From Chamaea fasciata (Eukaryota; Chordata; Aves; Passeriformes; Sylviidae): DNA of 64,000 nucleotides. Positions 39,101 through 47,782 of the stretch are shown one piece after another. The notes under the pieces were generated by a model that was given only the letters and a program-made list of their open reading frames with translations, did not search any database and was not told the DNA's origin. Position 1 is the first letter of the stretch. Each line of letters starts with the position of its first letter. A program made the position numbers and the translations under genes. Location: assembly GCA_029207755.1 (NCBI GenBank), contig JARCOQ010000002.1:4588001-4652000 (forward strand). The letters run 5' to 3'.

Positions 39101-42100
39101 GTGTTTAAATTGTTCCCCAGCAGGAGCATTCATGCAGCGCTGCAGTATTCCCACAAGGGAACATGTTAACCCCATGCAAGGCTGACAGGTTCCATTTTGT
39201 AGTGCTAAGTGAATTGTCCTTATGATGGTTCTCTAATAAGGCTGAATTTGAGGGCTGCAGTCCTCTCTTGTACCTAGACCTGAATTTCTGTCAATCCTGA
39301 AATAGCTCCAGGATGAGATCTTTCTTAAATAATCTGCTATAAAAAATCTCCACTCCTTCAAAGAAAAAGTGGAAAGGTAGAGTTCTCTGCTTGCTGACCA
39401 TAGTCCTGCCTTAAGGTAGTCAGGCTGTTTGTAGCTATTGTTAGTAGGTAAAGTGTGCATGGAGCTAACCTGCCAGAGTTAAATCTGCTTTGGCTCCAAG
39501 TGTATAGGGCCTTCTTTTTTACACATAGGCACATAGACAAGTGAAAAAGCTGTCCAGACTTCCCAGCATTTCATGTATGTCTAAGATACATACCTCTTCT
39601 GTAAAGTAAAGCTTGTAAAGAATCCCAGAGCAGTTTCACAGCTACCAGTGACCTGGTTGGCCTCATCCCTGGAGTCAGTATAAATCTCAAAGCAGTGTGA
39701 TGTGCTCTGTGGGACTTTGTGTTTCCTTCTGTATTCTCTGGAGCTTCTGCCACATGCTCTTCAGCCTGTGTGAGGAGAATTCATGCGGGTTGGGAGGGTG
39801 GAGTGGTCTCGCACGGTGACAGCTCCCAAGTGCTCAGCCAGCTCTTCTCCTGCAGACAGAGCTTAGAGGAAGCCTGATCTTCTGGGACTGCTTCTCCCAT
39901 ACCATGACAATTCCTTTCAGTAGTGATGAGGAAATAGAAATTACTTCTGCTTTTCTCTCTCCCATCATCTGTGGGAGTTGGAATCTCTCTGTGGCAATGA
40001 GGGGGTTGCTTTTGTTTTAGCTAGGCAAAGCGGGCCAACTCCAGAGTGAGCCCATCTCACACGAGGGAAGGTGAGGTGCTTGAGGATGTCCCACCATGCT
40101 CAGTGTCCATCACTGGATGAAATGGGTTGTACAGATTGGGCATTTCCAAACCGGTTTTGCTGCTCCTGCAAACTTTTAAAATGATGCAAGTTCTTACAAC
40201 TTCACATCCCACACTGTAGACGAATTTCTTGTGAAGCAGCGACTGACTCAGTGTGTTTTGACGCAGCCTACCTGCCTGCAGACGTGAGCTCAGCTACAGA
40301 AACAGTGCTGTGGGAAAGGCTCCTTGTTCCTACATGGGTTTCCCTCTAATGTTTTCTTTTTCCTCCCTAGCAGTGCGCAAAGGGTACAGGATCCAGACTG
40401 ACAAGGACAGGGACTCCATGAAGGTGCTGTACTATGTCGAGAAGGAATTGGCTCAGTTTGACCCGGCTAGGAGGATGCGAGAACGATGTGAGAAACGACC
40501 ATGGTTTGATTTTTTTTTTTTTCCCCCCACTGACCTAAGAAAGACTGGGAAATTCATAGTTGGAAGTTCACTTGGTTTGCCTCAGAGTCAGCCCCTAGGA
40601 TATGATATCCAGGATAAGCTAATTTGGACAGATATACTCTGGATTTTAGATGTCTACAGGTATGTTCTGATTTTAAAGCTCTAGGGCTTACCTAATCATT
40701 CTTAGAGCAAAGTGAGGGATACTGAAAAGCTCATGAAAATTGTCCACTCATATAATTAAACTTTGGGATTAACAGCATTGCCAAGACCCTACTCATACCT
40801 TCTACAGCCTGTGGTGTGACAATAGCTGGGATATTGTTTCCACAATTTCTTAGGAGTGTGGTGTCTGTAAATTCCCAGCATGGCGGAATAGGAGAGGGAT
40901 GATTCTATTGAAAACGTGTTTTGTGGGCTGCAGTGACCACAGTGGGGCTTGAAGGAAGCAGGAGGTTTGTTTGGAGCGGCTGTTGCCCTGCAGAAGGAGC
41001 TGGGTGGTGAATAGGGATGTGGTGCAAACTCAGAACTGAGCTTCTGTGTGGAACTCCTCACTGTCTTCCCACAGCCTCTTGTAAGCTTTATTTCCTTAAA
41101 TAAAGGCTGAGGCTGCACTCAGCGTGTGTCAGAATACAAACTCAAGTGAGGATCTTTCCACATTAGGAGGCAGAGGTGCAGAATGGGACAAGGTGTGTGG
41201 GGAGGGCTTGCAGTGCTGCTCCTTGTCCTGTGGCTGCTGCGTGCAGAGGACAGTGGCAGGCTGGGGGCTCAGTTCCTCTGGGCAGCACACAGAGCTAACG
41301 CATGTTAGGCACTGCTAGAGGCTCACTTAGAACAGAAGTGAGATCTGAAAATCATTGAAGGGAAGGGCTTTAAGGAATGACACTACATCAAAGCTCTGTA
41401 CAGATTAGGCATAACGAACAAATTATATATACTTCTAAAACAGTCATTGCTGAGCACACTGTCTTCTCCACCCACAAGATTTACTATAAAAAGACCTCTG
41501 CAGATTGGTATGTCAGGCCTACAGATGTCAGCATGCTTGATGGGGTAGAGACTGACAGTGATTCAGACAGACTTTTACTTTTTTCCTGATCTTTTTTTGA
41601 GGGGGTTGCTTTTGTTTTAGCTGGGCAAGTCAGGCCAAATCCAGAGCCAGCCTGTCTCACACCAGGAAAAGGGGAGGTGGCACAACTTCTGTGCTGTAGT
41701 GGTGTCCCGCCAAGCTTGGTGACCACCTCTCAAGGGCAGGGAGCTCACACGTGTTGCTGAGGGGAAGCTCTTCCCGGAGGCTGAGCTCAGTTATCTGGAA
41801 CATGCAGGCCGTTTGTGATACCCTCAGAATCCCCCGCCTGGCTGCCATCAGGTGATGGTGCCCATCTCATTTCTTCCCTGCAGATAACAACACAGTCTCT
41901 GAGCTGAGCTCCCTGCACGAGGAGGACCTGAATTTCCGCCAGCCCTACCGGCAGCCGCGGAGGAAACCTCTGCCCCCCGCGGGGGACATGGACGGCGACG
42001 CCGAGTACTGGGCAGGGGTCGTGGGCGGGGGCAGCACCTCCCGATCGCAGGCCGTGTCCGATTACAGGGATGAGCGGGACAGCTACTGGCACAGGTGAGG

Positions 42101-44558
42101 GACGCCGCGGCGGGGGGCAGCTCTATCTGGCAAAGTGGTAAAGGAAAGCAGAAGGGACAGATGGACTGGTAGCTCTCCCCTGTTTCCTGCTGCCCTCGCT
42201 CTGCTTAGCAGGAGAGAGGGGCTAGAGAGAAACAGGAAATCTGGACGTGTCGTTAGATGAGGTCAGAATGAAGCTGATTGCCACAAGCCTGCTGAAGCTT
42301 ACCCAGCTGGGTAAAGCTCGGTACGAGCCTCAGTCCCAGTGGGATGTAAAAGTGAGATCGATATGGGAACCAAGCCACCCTTCCCGTAGTGGGAAAGTGC
42401 AGATCGCTCTCTTGAGCTTTGTACCTGATGCCTCCAGCACTTCCCAGTGCTGATGTGCTTTAGTGTATAGGAGTCACACCCTCCTGCTTTGGACCAGCTA
42501 GACCAGTGCTCCAGGCCTAAAGGAGTCACATTCTGGAAGAGAGATAGCACAACCTTCCCTCAACGGCAGGGATTTCCTTCCTTCAGTACTGGGCTATTGT
42601 ACCAGCTCACTGTCTTTAAACCTGCTTCAAAACTGCCCTGCTGTGAGCTTCTGTAGCTGGATTCTTGGGTTTTTCCAGCAGGATATACACCTACAAGCTC
42701 TAGGATGAAGGAGAAACAGGTCCAACCCTGCCTATTGGAGGACAGGGCAGGTGCACCCCGGGGGTAACCTCAGGTAACATTAGACATGAAGAACCTGAGC
42801 TATCTGCACTAACCTGCCTTTACAGTCAGCAGAGAGAACCCTGGGTTTCAAGGATGTGATAGATCTCTTCCTGTGGAAGATGAAGAAAACAGCTCAGATG
42901 ATTCATGCCCCCAGGAGGGCCTGTTTCCCTCCACTGTCTGTGCAGGCAGCCGAGGGGATGAGTGCAGCTGGATCCTGCCCTCTAACTCTCCCTCCTCCCT
43001 CTTCCAGCCAGCAGAGATCCAAGTCGGAGATGCTGTCCCGTAAGAGTTTCTCGGTGGGCGTGCCGGCCGTGTCCATGGACGAGCTGGCGGCCTTTGCCGA
43101 GTCCTACAGCCAGCGGCCGCGGCGGGCGGACAGCCAGGAGCTGCTGCGGCGCCTGGAGCGCTCCGAGTCGCACGGCGGGCGCGGCGGGGGCCTGCCCCAC
43201 CAGGACAGCTCCATGGAGGAATACTACACCAAGCGCTGCAGGGGCAATCGGGAGCCGCTGACGGACTCGGAACGGGGCTGGTCCTACAGCCCGCCCCGGA
43301 GACGGGCCCACGAGGAGAAGCACCTTCCCAGGCTGGTGAGCCGGACGCCCGGAGGGAGCCAGAAGTACGATCACTCCTACCTCAGCAGCGTCTTGGAGAG
43401 GAAATCTCGCAGCTACGACGAGAGCGGCGATCACTGTGCGACCCCCTCGAAGCTGAGCTCGCAGCCCAGCCAGAGAGGAGGGAGCACATACTACGCCTGG
43501 TCACCGCCCTCCACCTACAAAGCCGATAAGTCGCAGCCACCGCCACAGCAGTCGTCATCCCCCGAGCAGGACGAGGAGGAGGAGGACAGCCTGCCCCCCT
43601 ACAGCGAGAGGGAGCTGAGCCGAGGCCCTTCCTACAGGGCCAGGGAACAGGCCTACCTCAATGCCTCTGAGAAGAAGAGGAAAAAGGACCCCAAGAAAAC
43701 AGTGAGGCCATGTCTGGTGGTCCTGGTCCAAATAGGCTGAGCGGAGAGTCACCAGGCAGGGGTTACTAACCAGAGTTGATGGGCAAGGGGGTTTTCCAAG
43801 AGGGGGACGCCTGGAGTCTGGGTGTCACTCCCGGTGGGAAGGGGGAAGGAACTGTGGGGGTAGGAAGCCAGAAGCGGTAGTTGCTCCTACGCATGATGGA
43901 GGGGAAAGCCAGATATGCCTGGAACTGGGGAGGTAAGGGATACCTTTGGCATCCGTGGCCTGGCAATCCAAGGCGGTGGGAGTTTATCTAGAGTTCAGGA
44001 GGATTGAGGTAGGGAAGTTACCCAGGCTTTACAGAAATTATAGGGCTTTACTTTGGCCTTGATCCTTGTTAAGGAATGGTTGAAAGGCTCTTGTTCTTCT
44101 GGACTGGGACAGGGCTGGAAGGAGGGGATGATGTAAGAGGCATCTCTCTGAAAGGGGTGAGATCACAGACTCCCGTGGGTGCATGGGCCCACGGGCTTTG
44201 TGGGGACCATTCATGCCAAAGGCATTCCTCACCCAGGATACCAGCAAGTGCAAAACATCCTGCCACAGTCCAAGCTAGTGAGGACTGATGAGTTTGTGGC
44301 TGTTGGAGAAGGGGATCTTCCCCATCTAACACAGCTGGGGAAGTCTGCACCGTGAGGGAGACCTTATCGTTAGAGTAGCTTGGCTCTGGGAGAGAGGACT
44401 GGCTTGTGAGTGGACAAAGCTGTTGCTGTTTAGTTGTGTCTTCGTCAAAGCTTTGTCTGTCCCTTTGTCTGTTCCAATGAGAGCTCTCCTGTTGACATTT
44501 AATCTTCTCTCTTTCCTCTCAGAATGATTTCCCAACAAGGATGTCCCTTGTGGTTTGA
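9081..44558 (+). CDS. ILDR2: ILDR2, immunoglobulin-like domain containing receptor 2 (ten coding exons, whole gene span)
   Basis: A type I membrane protein of the LSR/angulin family (LSR, ILDR1, ILDR2). Family members act at tricellular junctions, and ILDR2 is also linked to lipid handling and T-cell inhibition. Coding exons: 9081-9126, 17896-18228, 19295-19414, 29824-29880, 34196-34342, 35095-35271, 40371-40487, 41884-42094, 43008-43701, 44523-44558; together 1938 nt, 645 residues (human about 639). Order: signal peptide 1 to about 19; Ig domain about 21-166 with C42, W56, C62, C93 and the DSGLYYC motif ending at C145; transmembrane helix 187-206; 13 cysteines in 207-231; cytoplasmic tail with a KKRKK basic patch (625-629) and hydrophobic C-terminus SLVV, possibly a class II PDZ ligand. 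The ATG has A at -3 and G at +4. All splice sites are GT-AG and the reading frame is unbroken. LSR and ILDR1 are less likely: Ig and tail match ILDR2 best. Confidence 0.97.
9127..17895 (+). other. ILDR2: ILDR2 intron 1 (8.8 kb)
   Basis: A phase 1 intron from gtaggg to ttgtcttctag. It begins in the CpG island and contains a GT-rich stretch (about 11005-11037), a short CR1 3' end (13761-13800) and T-rich runs near 14640 and 16390. An open frame of 129 codons at 12146-12535 has no recognisable content or splice setting. No further gene is supported. Confidence 0.85.
13761..13800 (+). mobile_element. Short CR1 3' end
   Basis: The stretch caaggttccttccaacccaa followed by ccgttctgtgattctg is the standard CR1 3' terminus with its short tail repeat. 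Only this end is clear; the sequence before it does not convincingly match CR1. Confidence 0.65.
17896..18228 (+). CDS. ILDR2: ILDR2 coding exon 2: main part of the Ig V domain
   Basis: This 333 bp exon, phase 1 at both ends, encodes residues 17-126. It carries the first Ig cysteine (C42, in LLRCHF), the core tryptophan (W56, in VQWRYKSYC), and C62 and C93, the extra pair typical of the LSR/ILDR family. The WDPYLDC and [12 protein letters not shown] stretches are near-identical to mammalian ILDR2. Acceptor ttgtcttctag, donor catg|gtaact. Confidence 0.97.
18229..19294 (+). other. ILDR2: ILDR2 intron 2 (1.1 kb)
   Basis: A phase 1 intron from gtaact to ttttgccttccag, between the two exons of the Ig domain. 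I see no repeat or gene in it. Confidence 0.9.
19295..19414 (+). CDS. ILDR2: ILDR2 coding exon 3: end of the Ig domain
   Basis: This 120 bp phase 1-1 exon encodes residues 128-166, with the F-strand motif WGDSGLYYC (C145) that closes the Ig fold and the final strand ESVELLVL. Acceptor ttgccttccag, donor cttg|gtgagg. Skipping it would keep frame but destroy the Ig fold. Confidence 0.97.
21957..22006. repeat. T-rich low-complexity tract
   Basis: About 50 bases of T with a few A's, inside ILDR2 intron 3. It could be the antisense poly(A) of an old retrocopy, but no such sequence is recognisable beside it. Confidence 0.8.
22498..22798 (+). mobile_element. CR1 LINE, 3' end, plus orientation
   Basis: A 5'-truncated CR1. 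The hallmark segment encoding the end of ORF2 is present ([26 protein letters not shown] in sense), followed by gttggactagatgagctcag, then ttttccaacctaaacgattc and two copies of the TGATTCTG-type tail. Fairly well preserved, hence younger than the LINE at 3955, but far too short to be active. Confidence 0.92.
23793..24775 (-). mobile_element. CR1 LINE, about 1 kb of reverse transcriptase and 3' end, minus orientation
   Basis: Read on the minus strand, the tail is at 23793-23850 (atcacagaatcatagaatca on the plus strand). Going inward come the ORF2 3' end ([20 protein letters not shown]) and, at 24400-24775, broken RT motifs: [31 protein letters not shown] and FRPVRLT. Stops and frameshifts interrupt it, so it is dead. 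It lies antisense in ILDR2 intron 3. Confidence 0.92.
29824..29880 (+). CDS. ILDR2: ILDR2 coding exon 4: short extracellular stalk
   Basis: A 57 bp phase 1-1 exon encoding residues 168-185 ([18 protein letters not shown]), a stalk between the Ig domain and membrane that matches human ILDR2 essentially residue for residue. Acceptor ctgtcttttctag, donor ccag|gtattc. Because it is small and frame-neutral it is a natural cassette exon. Confidence 0.95.
29881..34195 (+). other. ILDR2: ILDR2 intron 4 (4.3 kb)
   Basis: A phase 1 intron from gtattc to ccttgttttccag. I see no clear transposon or gene; AT-rich sequence lies near 32600-32830. The open frames here are chance. Confidence 0.85.
34196..34342 (+). 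CDS. ILDR2: ILDR2 coding exon 5: transmembrane helix and cysteine-rich juxtamembrane segment
   Basis: This 147 bp phase 1-1 exon encodes residues 187-234: one hydrophobic helix (187-206, [20 protein letters not shown]) followed by 13 cysteines within 207-231. Such a cluster just inside the membrane is a feature of the LSR/ILDR family and a likely palmitoylation region (inference). Acceptor cttgttttccag, donor gcgc|gtgagt. Skipping it would keep the frame and predict a non-anchored protein. Confidence 0.97.
34343..35094 (+). other. ILDR2: ILDR2 intron 5 (752 bp)
   Basis: A phase 1 intron. It contains a short direct repeat of a TATTATTATATGCA-type unit near 34882-34913 beside a small palindrome (atatgcagtgcatat). 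Acceptor ttttcttttttcag. Confidence 0.9.
35095..35271 (+). CDS. ILDR2: ILDR2 coding exon 6: proline-rich cytoplasmic segment
   Basis: A 177 bp phase 1-1 exon encoding residues 236-293. It begins [11 protein letters not shown] as in human ILDR2, continues with a Pro/Gly/Ser-rich stretch ([12 protein letters not shown]) and ends [16 protein letters not shown]. It is likely disordered. Acceptor ttcttttttcag, donor aatg|gtaatt. Confidence 0.95.
35272..40370 (+). other. ILDR2: ILDR2 intron 6 (5.1 kb)
   Basis: A phase 1 intron. Near its 3' end (39999-about 40110) is the first copy of a duplicated segment whose partner is in intron 7. I see no clear LINE or LTR and no gene. It ends in a tandem acceptor ctagcag. 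Confidence 0.85.
39999..40110 (+). repeat. Copy A of an intronic duplicated segment flanking exon 7
   Basis: It begins gagggggttgcttttgtttt followed by agctaggcaaagcgggcc, continues through ccatctcacac, and ends around gatgtcccacc. The same order of blocks recurs at 41599 with substitutions and small indels. The tract ttgcttttgttttag resembles a 3' splice site, but in the exon 6 frame the following sequence soon meets a TGA. Confidence 0.75.
40371..40487 (+). CDS. ILDR2: ILDR2 coding exon 7: conserved cytoplasmic segment
   Basis: This 117 bp phase 1-1 exon encodes residues 295-332, including [20 protein letters not shown] and [17 protein letters not shown], the most conserved part of the tail. 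The acceptor is a NAGNAG (ctag|cag|tgcg): using the second AG moves the start to 40374 and drops one alanine, which aligns without a gap to the human sequence. Donor cgat|gtgaga. Confidence 0.96.
40488..41883 (+). other. ILDR2: ILDR2 intron 7 (1.4 kb)
   Basis: A phase 1 intron containing the second copy of the duplicated segment (41599-about 41720), about 160 bp before exon 8. A T-run at 40508-40521 follows the donor closely. No gene seen. Confidence 0.88.
41599..41720 (+). repeat. Copy B of an intronic duplicated segment flanking exon 7
   Basis: Starts gagggggttgcttttgtttt, identical to copy A over the first 24 bases and exactly 1600 bp downstream of it, then diverges with gaps to ggtgtcccgcc. 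The acceptor-like tract ttgcttttgttttag is preserved. Read as an exon after the G- or T-ending upstream exons, the following frame stays open for about 46 codons before a TGA near 41759. Confidence 0.75.
41884..42094 (+). CDS. ILDR2: ILDR2 coding exon 8: cytoplasmic tail
   Basis: A 211 bp exon encoding residues 334-402, entering in phase 1 and leaving in phase 2. It has the conserved [19 protein letters not shown], then a more divergent stretch with [11 protein letters not shown]. Acceptor ttccctgcag, donor acag|gtgagg. Confidence 0.95.
42095..43007 (+). other. ILDR2: ILDR2 intron 8 (913 bp)
   Basis: A phase 2 intron ending in a pyrimidine-rich tract and cttccag. A frame beginning at 42856 runs open into exon 9, but its upstream part has no resemblance to the family. 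No repeat seen. Confidence 0.88.
43008..43701 (+). CDS. ILDR2: ILDR2 coding exon 9: large cytoplasmic exon
   Basis: This 694 bp exon encodes residues 404-634. It contains [12 protein letters not shown] and [16 protein letters not shown], then Arg/Ser-rich sequence with [29 protein letters not shown] and [12 protein letters not shown], all recognisable from mammalian ILDR2. An acidic run ([14 protein letters not shown]) includes a PPxY-type element and the exon ends [10 protein letters not shown]. Basic-x-x-Ser repeats suggest kinase and 14-3-3 sites (inference). GC is much higher than in the flanking introns. Reading through the donor adds [12 protein letters not shown] and a stop at 43738-43740. 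Confidence 0.96.
43702..44522 (+). other. ILDR2: ILDR2 intron 9 (821 bp)
   Basis: The only phase 0 intron, from gtgagg to ctttcctctcag. It contains no repeat or gene that I can see. Confidence 0.9.
44523..44558 (+). CDS. ILDR2: ILDR2 coding exon 10: last eleven residues and stop
   Basis: Encodes [11 protein letters not shown] and TGA, identical to the human ILDR2 C-terminus. The hydrophobic SLVV end is a plausible class II PDZ ligand (inference). The strict conservation of so short a coding tail supports both the acceptor and the end of the gene. Confidence 0.95.
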   Translation, partial: NDFPTRMSLVV

Positions 44559-46344
44559 AGTTGTTGTGGACCTGTCATGTTGATGGGCTGGATATCATGA
44601 GTTGACTGCAGTGGAGAAGATGCAGAGCAACAAGCAAGACATGCCTCTGTGAACCTTTGCAGCCATCAGCCATGGACTGTTTCAATATTTTGTTTCATCC
44701 AGGGGAGCTGAAGCTTTTATAAGAGACAGACTCCCATGGACAGCACTCGATCTTAGAGGCTCTGGAAGTCTGCCAGGAAAATGAGGCTAGGGCTCTCTTT
44801 GGCACCCTGTTTTCCAGTGCCCCCCATTCTGCACTGGATGGCAGCCACGTCCCTACTGCCCCTGCAGCTCTCCCTGCAGCCCTGAACTACAAGTGAGGCT
44901 GCCTTTGTGCCTCTTGCCCTGTCCCATGTGCAGAGGGAGGCGTGTGTACCTCTTGCTCTCACTGTCTCCTCAGTTCTCTGTTTGGATCAAAGTTGTCTCC
45001 ATGCTTAAAGCCTGTCTGTATCACCCCTGTGTTGGGAGCAGACCTTGTTTGTACAACTGCAGACTGCCTCCAGCTGATCAGGCCCTAAATCACAAAAGAA
45101 AATCCACATCCTTTGAGACACTGTAAGAAAATGACTGACTAGATGTTACCTTGATAAGGGCTGAACGGGGAAAGAGACAATTATGAGCTGGTTTGTTTAA
45201 TATATTTAGTTCTGTTCGTTATGTGACGAGAGTTGCAGGTGAGATTGATGTATTGTTTTGAAAGTGGGTCAAAGTAGCTTTTATTGTGATGAGAGCATGA
45301 TTTGTTTCCCCCCTGCCCCCAGCTGTGTTTTGTTTTGATGCTGTTGCATTTCCATGCAGCTCAACTGTGACCCTGTAGAGCTTCAAGCTGGAGTACCTAC
45401 TCCACTGTTAAAAGCAGTGCTCTAGCTATCCTAGTACTCTGCTTCCAGCACCACCAGACACCTCTGCCACTCCAGTGAGTGGCCTTTTTGTTTCAAGGAA
45501 GCCAAAAGGGGACAGTCTCAGTGAGAGGGCAGCTGCAGACCTTCATCCTGTGCCACTGGTATCACTCCTTTCTGGGAATAGTTTCCCAGAAGAAACTACT
45601 ACTGAAGAGAGCAGTAACACCTGTGGAAAAAGAGTAAGCACTGTAGATGGATACAAACTTTGCAAGTCCCCCTTTTCACTTAAAACCATTCCATTCACTT
45701 TGGTTGGGATGTGGTTGGTTTTAGTGGCTGTTGTCTCAGGAATAGCTTTATTTAGAAGTGAGTGCTTCACACCATTTGGAAGCCTGACATTCTGGTTTTC
45801 ATAGGGTATTATGCAGTCATTTATTTAGCTGCTAAAATCATCATGTGAGGGAAGATGATGGGAACATTTTAAGGTCCATTATCTTGATCCCTTTTACACC
45901 TAGAAACAACTTAGTGCCCTGTTGTGTTACGGACATTATCAGCCTCTGAAATGACATCTTTGTTGTTCCTCTGGGAATCTGGGAAACTGTCTGGCCTCAG
46001 ATGCTCATACTGGCAGTAGTGTTTGGAACACAAGGTATATTAACATCAGTGCAGTTCTCCATAAAAAGGATAGGTTAATTTCTGTATTACTCCTTTGCCA
46101 GATAGTTCACCCACCAGCAATGGTCAGGGAAGAGGAAAAATAATCTCCATAGATTTGATGACAGTTTTCATGTGAGAAGGTGAATTGATGAAAGGATGAC
46201 GTTTTTTCTCCCACACTCCTCTAGTGATGACTGTAGTTTTGGAAATCCCAGTTCTGGATCTTCCTGGCCAGAGACGGATTAGCCAGCAGGAACATACAGT
46301 TGTGGAATTGCAGGATTGTTTGTGCAGGAGGTAGCCTTTAAAAA
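44559..46344 (+). other. ILDR2: ILDR2 3' UTR, proximal part
   Basis: Sequence after the stop has no AATAAA or ATTAAA that I could find before the CR1 elements begin at about 46.35 kb, so the transcript probably continues through this interval. No open frame here looks coding. The true 3' end cannot be fixed from sequence. Confidence 0.6.
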
Positions 46345-46928
46345 TGTCAAGATTTAAAGTTTCAACCCTCTGCCATGGGAAGGGACGTCTTTCACCTCAA
46401 TATGAGGTTGCTCAAAGTCCCGTCCAACTGGACCTTGAATACTTTCAGAGACGGGACATCTGCAGCTTCTCTGGGCAACCTGTTCCAGTGTCTCATCACC
46501 CTCACAGTAAAGAATTTCTTCCTTGTATCTAATGTAAAATTACCCTCTTTAACTTGAAAATCAATGCCCTGGTAAAAAGTCCATCTCCAGCTTTCTTGTC
46601 TGGAAGGCTCTAAGGTCTCCACAGAACCTTCTCTTCTCCAGGCTTAACAGCCCCAACTCCCTCAGCCTGTCTTTACAGAAGAGGTGTTCCAGCCCCTCTG
46701 ACCATTTCTGTCTCCCACCTCTGGAGCTGCTCTAACAGGTCCATGTCTTTGTGTGGGTGGCCCCAGATTTGAACACAGTACTCTGTGTGGGGTCTCAGGA
46801 GAATGGAGGAGAGGGAAATTCCACTCCTTGGCCTGCTGGTCACTCACCTGATGCAGCCCAGGATATGGTTGGCTTTCTGGGCTGCGAGAGCCCGTGGCTG
46901 GCTCATGTCCAATCCTCTTCCACCACTT
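46345..46928 (-). mobile_element. CR1 LINE fragment, minus orientation (first of two adjoining copies)
   Basis: On the minus strand it carries the CR1 ORF2 3' end (FTLDTRKKFFTVRVMRHWNRLPREA near 46400-46550) and upstream ORF2-derived sequence of the 'lllLQlrpHTDPL' kind (ctcagcctgtctttacagaa on the plus strand). Its far boundary coincides with the start of a second CR1 tail at 46929. Confidence 0.9.
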
Positions 46929-47782
46929 TAAAACCATGGAATTGTAGAAAGGTTTGGAAGACACCTCAAAGATCATCTAGTTCCCCAGTCCTTCTCAGGG
47001 CTCCCTTCTTCCTCCAGTGTGTATCAATACCAAGGGTTGTCCTGACTCAGGTGTAGCACCCCACACTTGGATGTGTTGAACTTCCTGAGGTTCTCGTGGG
47101 CCCACTCCTCAAGCCTGTCCCAGGGTCACTCCGGATGGCATCCCTTGCCTCCAGTGACTCCATGGCATCATTCAGCTTGGTGTCACCCATAGGCTGCTTA
47201 GAGGGCACTCAGTCTCACTGTCTGTGCCATGAATGAAGGTTGAACAGTGCCAGCCTTGGTGCAGGCTCCTGAGGGACATGTTACTGATGTCCTTTTGGAC
47301 ACTGAGCCATTGACTGATGCTCTGGATGTGGCCATCCAGCTAATTCTTTGTCCATCAAGTAGTCCATCCATCAAATCCATCTCTCTCTAGTTTAGAAACT
47401 TTAGTGTTGTGTGGGATTGTGTCAAAGGCCAGAAGTCAAGGTGCATGACATCAGATGGATTTTCTTTATCCACCAGTGCAGTGACTCTGTCATTAGAAGG
47501 TCTCCAAGTAAGCAGGAGTGATTTGTCCTTGGTGAAGCCATGCCAGCTGTCTTTAATCAGTCCTCTCCCATCCGTACGTCTTGAGATGGCTTCCAGGGGG
47601 ATTTTTCAGGGCACAGAGGTGGGGCTGATTTGGTTGAGAGTTCCCAGGGACCTGTTCTTTTATCCCTTTAAAACGGGTCTGATGTTTCCCTTTTGCCAGT
47701 CACTGGGGACATGACTGCCTGAATGCCATGACTTTTCAACAGGGAGAGCAACTTAGCATCTGCATTTACCATCTACCTGGAG
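46929..47782 (-). mobile_element. Second CR1 LINE fragment, minus orientation, directly adjoining the first
   Basis: A new CR1 3' terminus appears at 46929-46985 (ggtttggaagacacctcaaagatcatc on the plus strand, split by substitutions from the consensus), followed by internal CR1 sequence on to tcactggggacatgactg near 47700-47716. Same orientation as the preceding copy. Many indels, no intact frame. Confidence 0.85.

Noticed and set aside
42856..43007. Upstream extension of ILDR2 exon 9 from an ATG in intron 8
   Set aside because: The extension does not resemble ILDR2, while the acceptor at 43007/43008 joins exon 8 to exon 9 in perfect agreement with the family.
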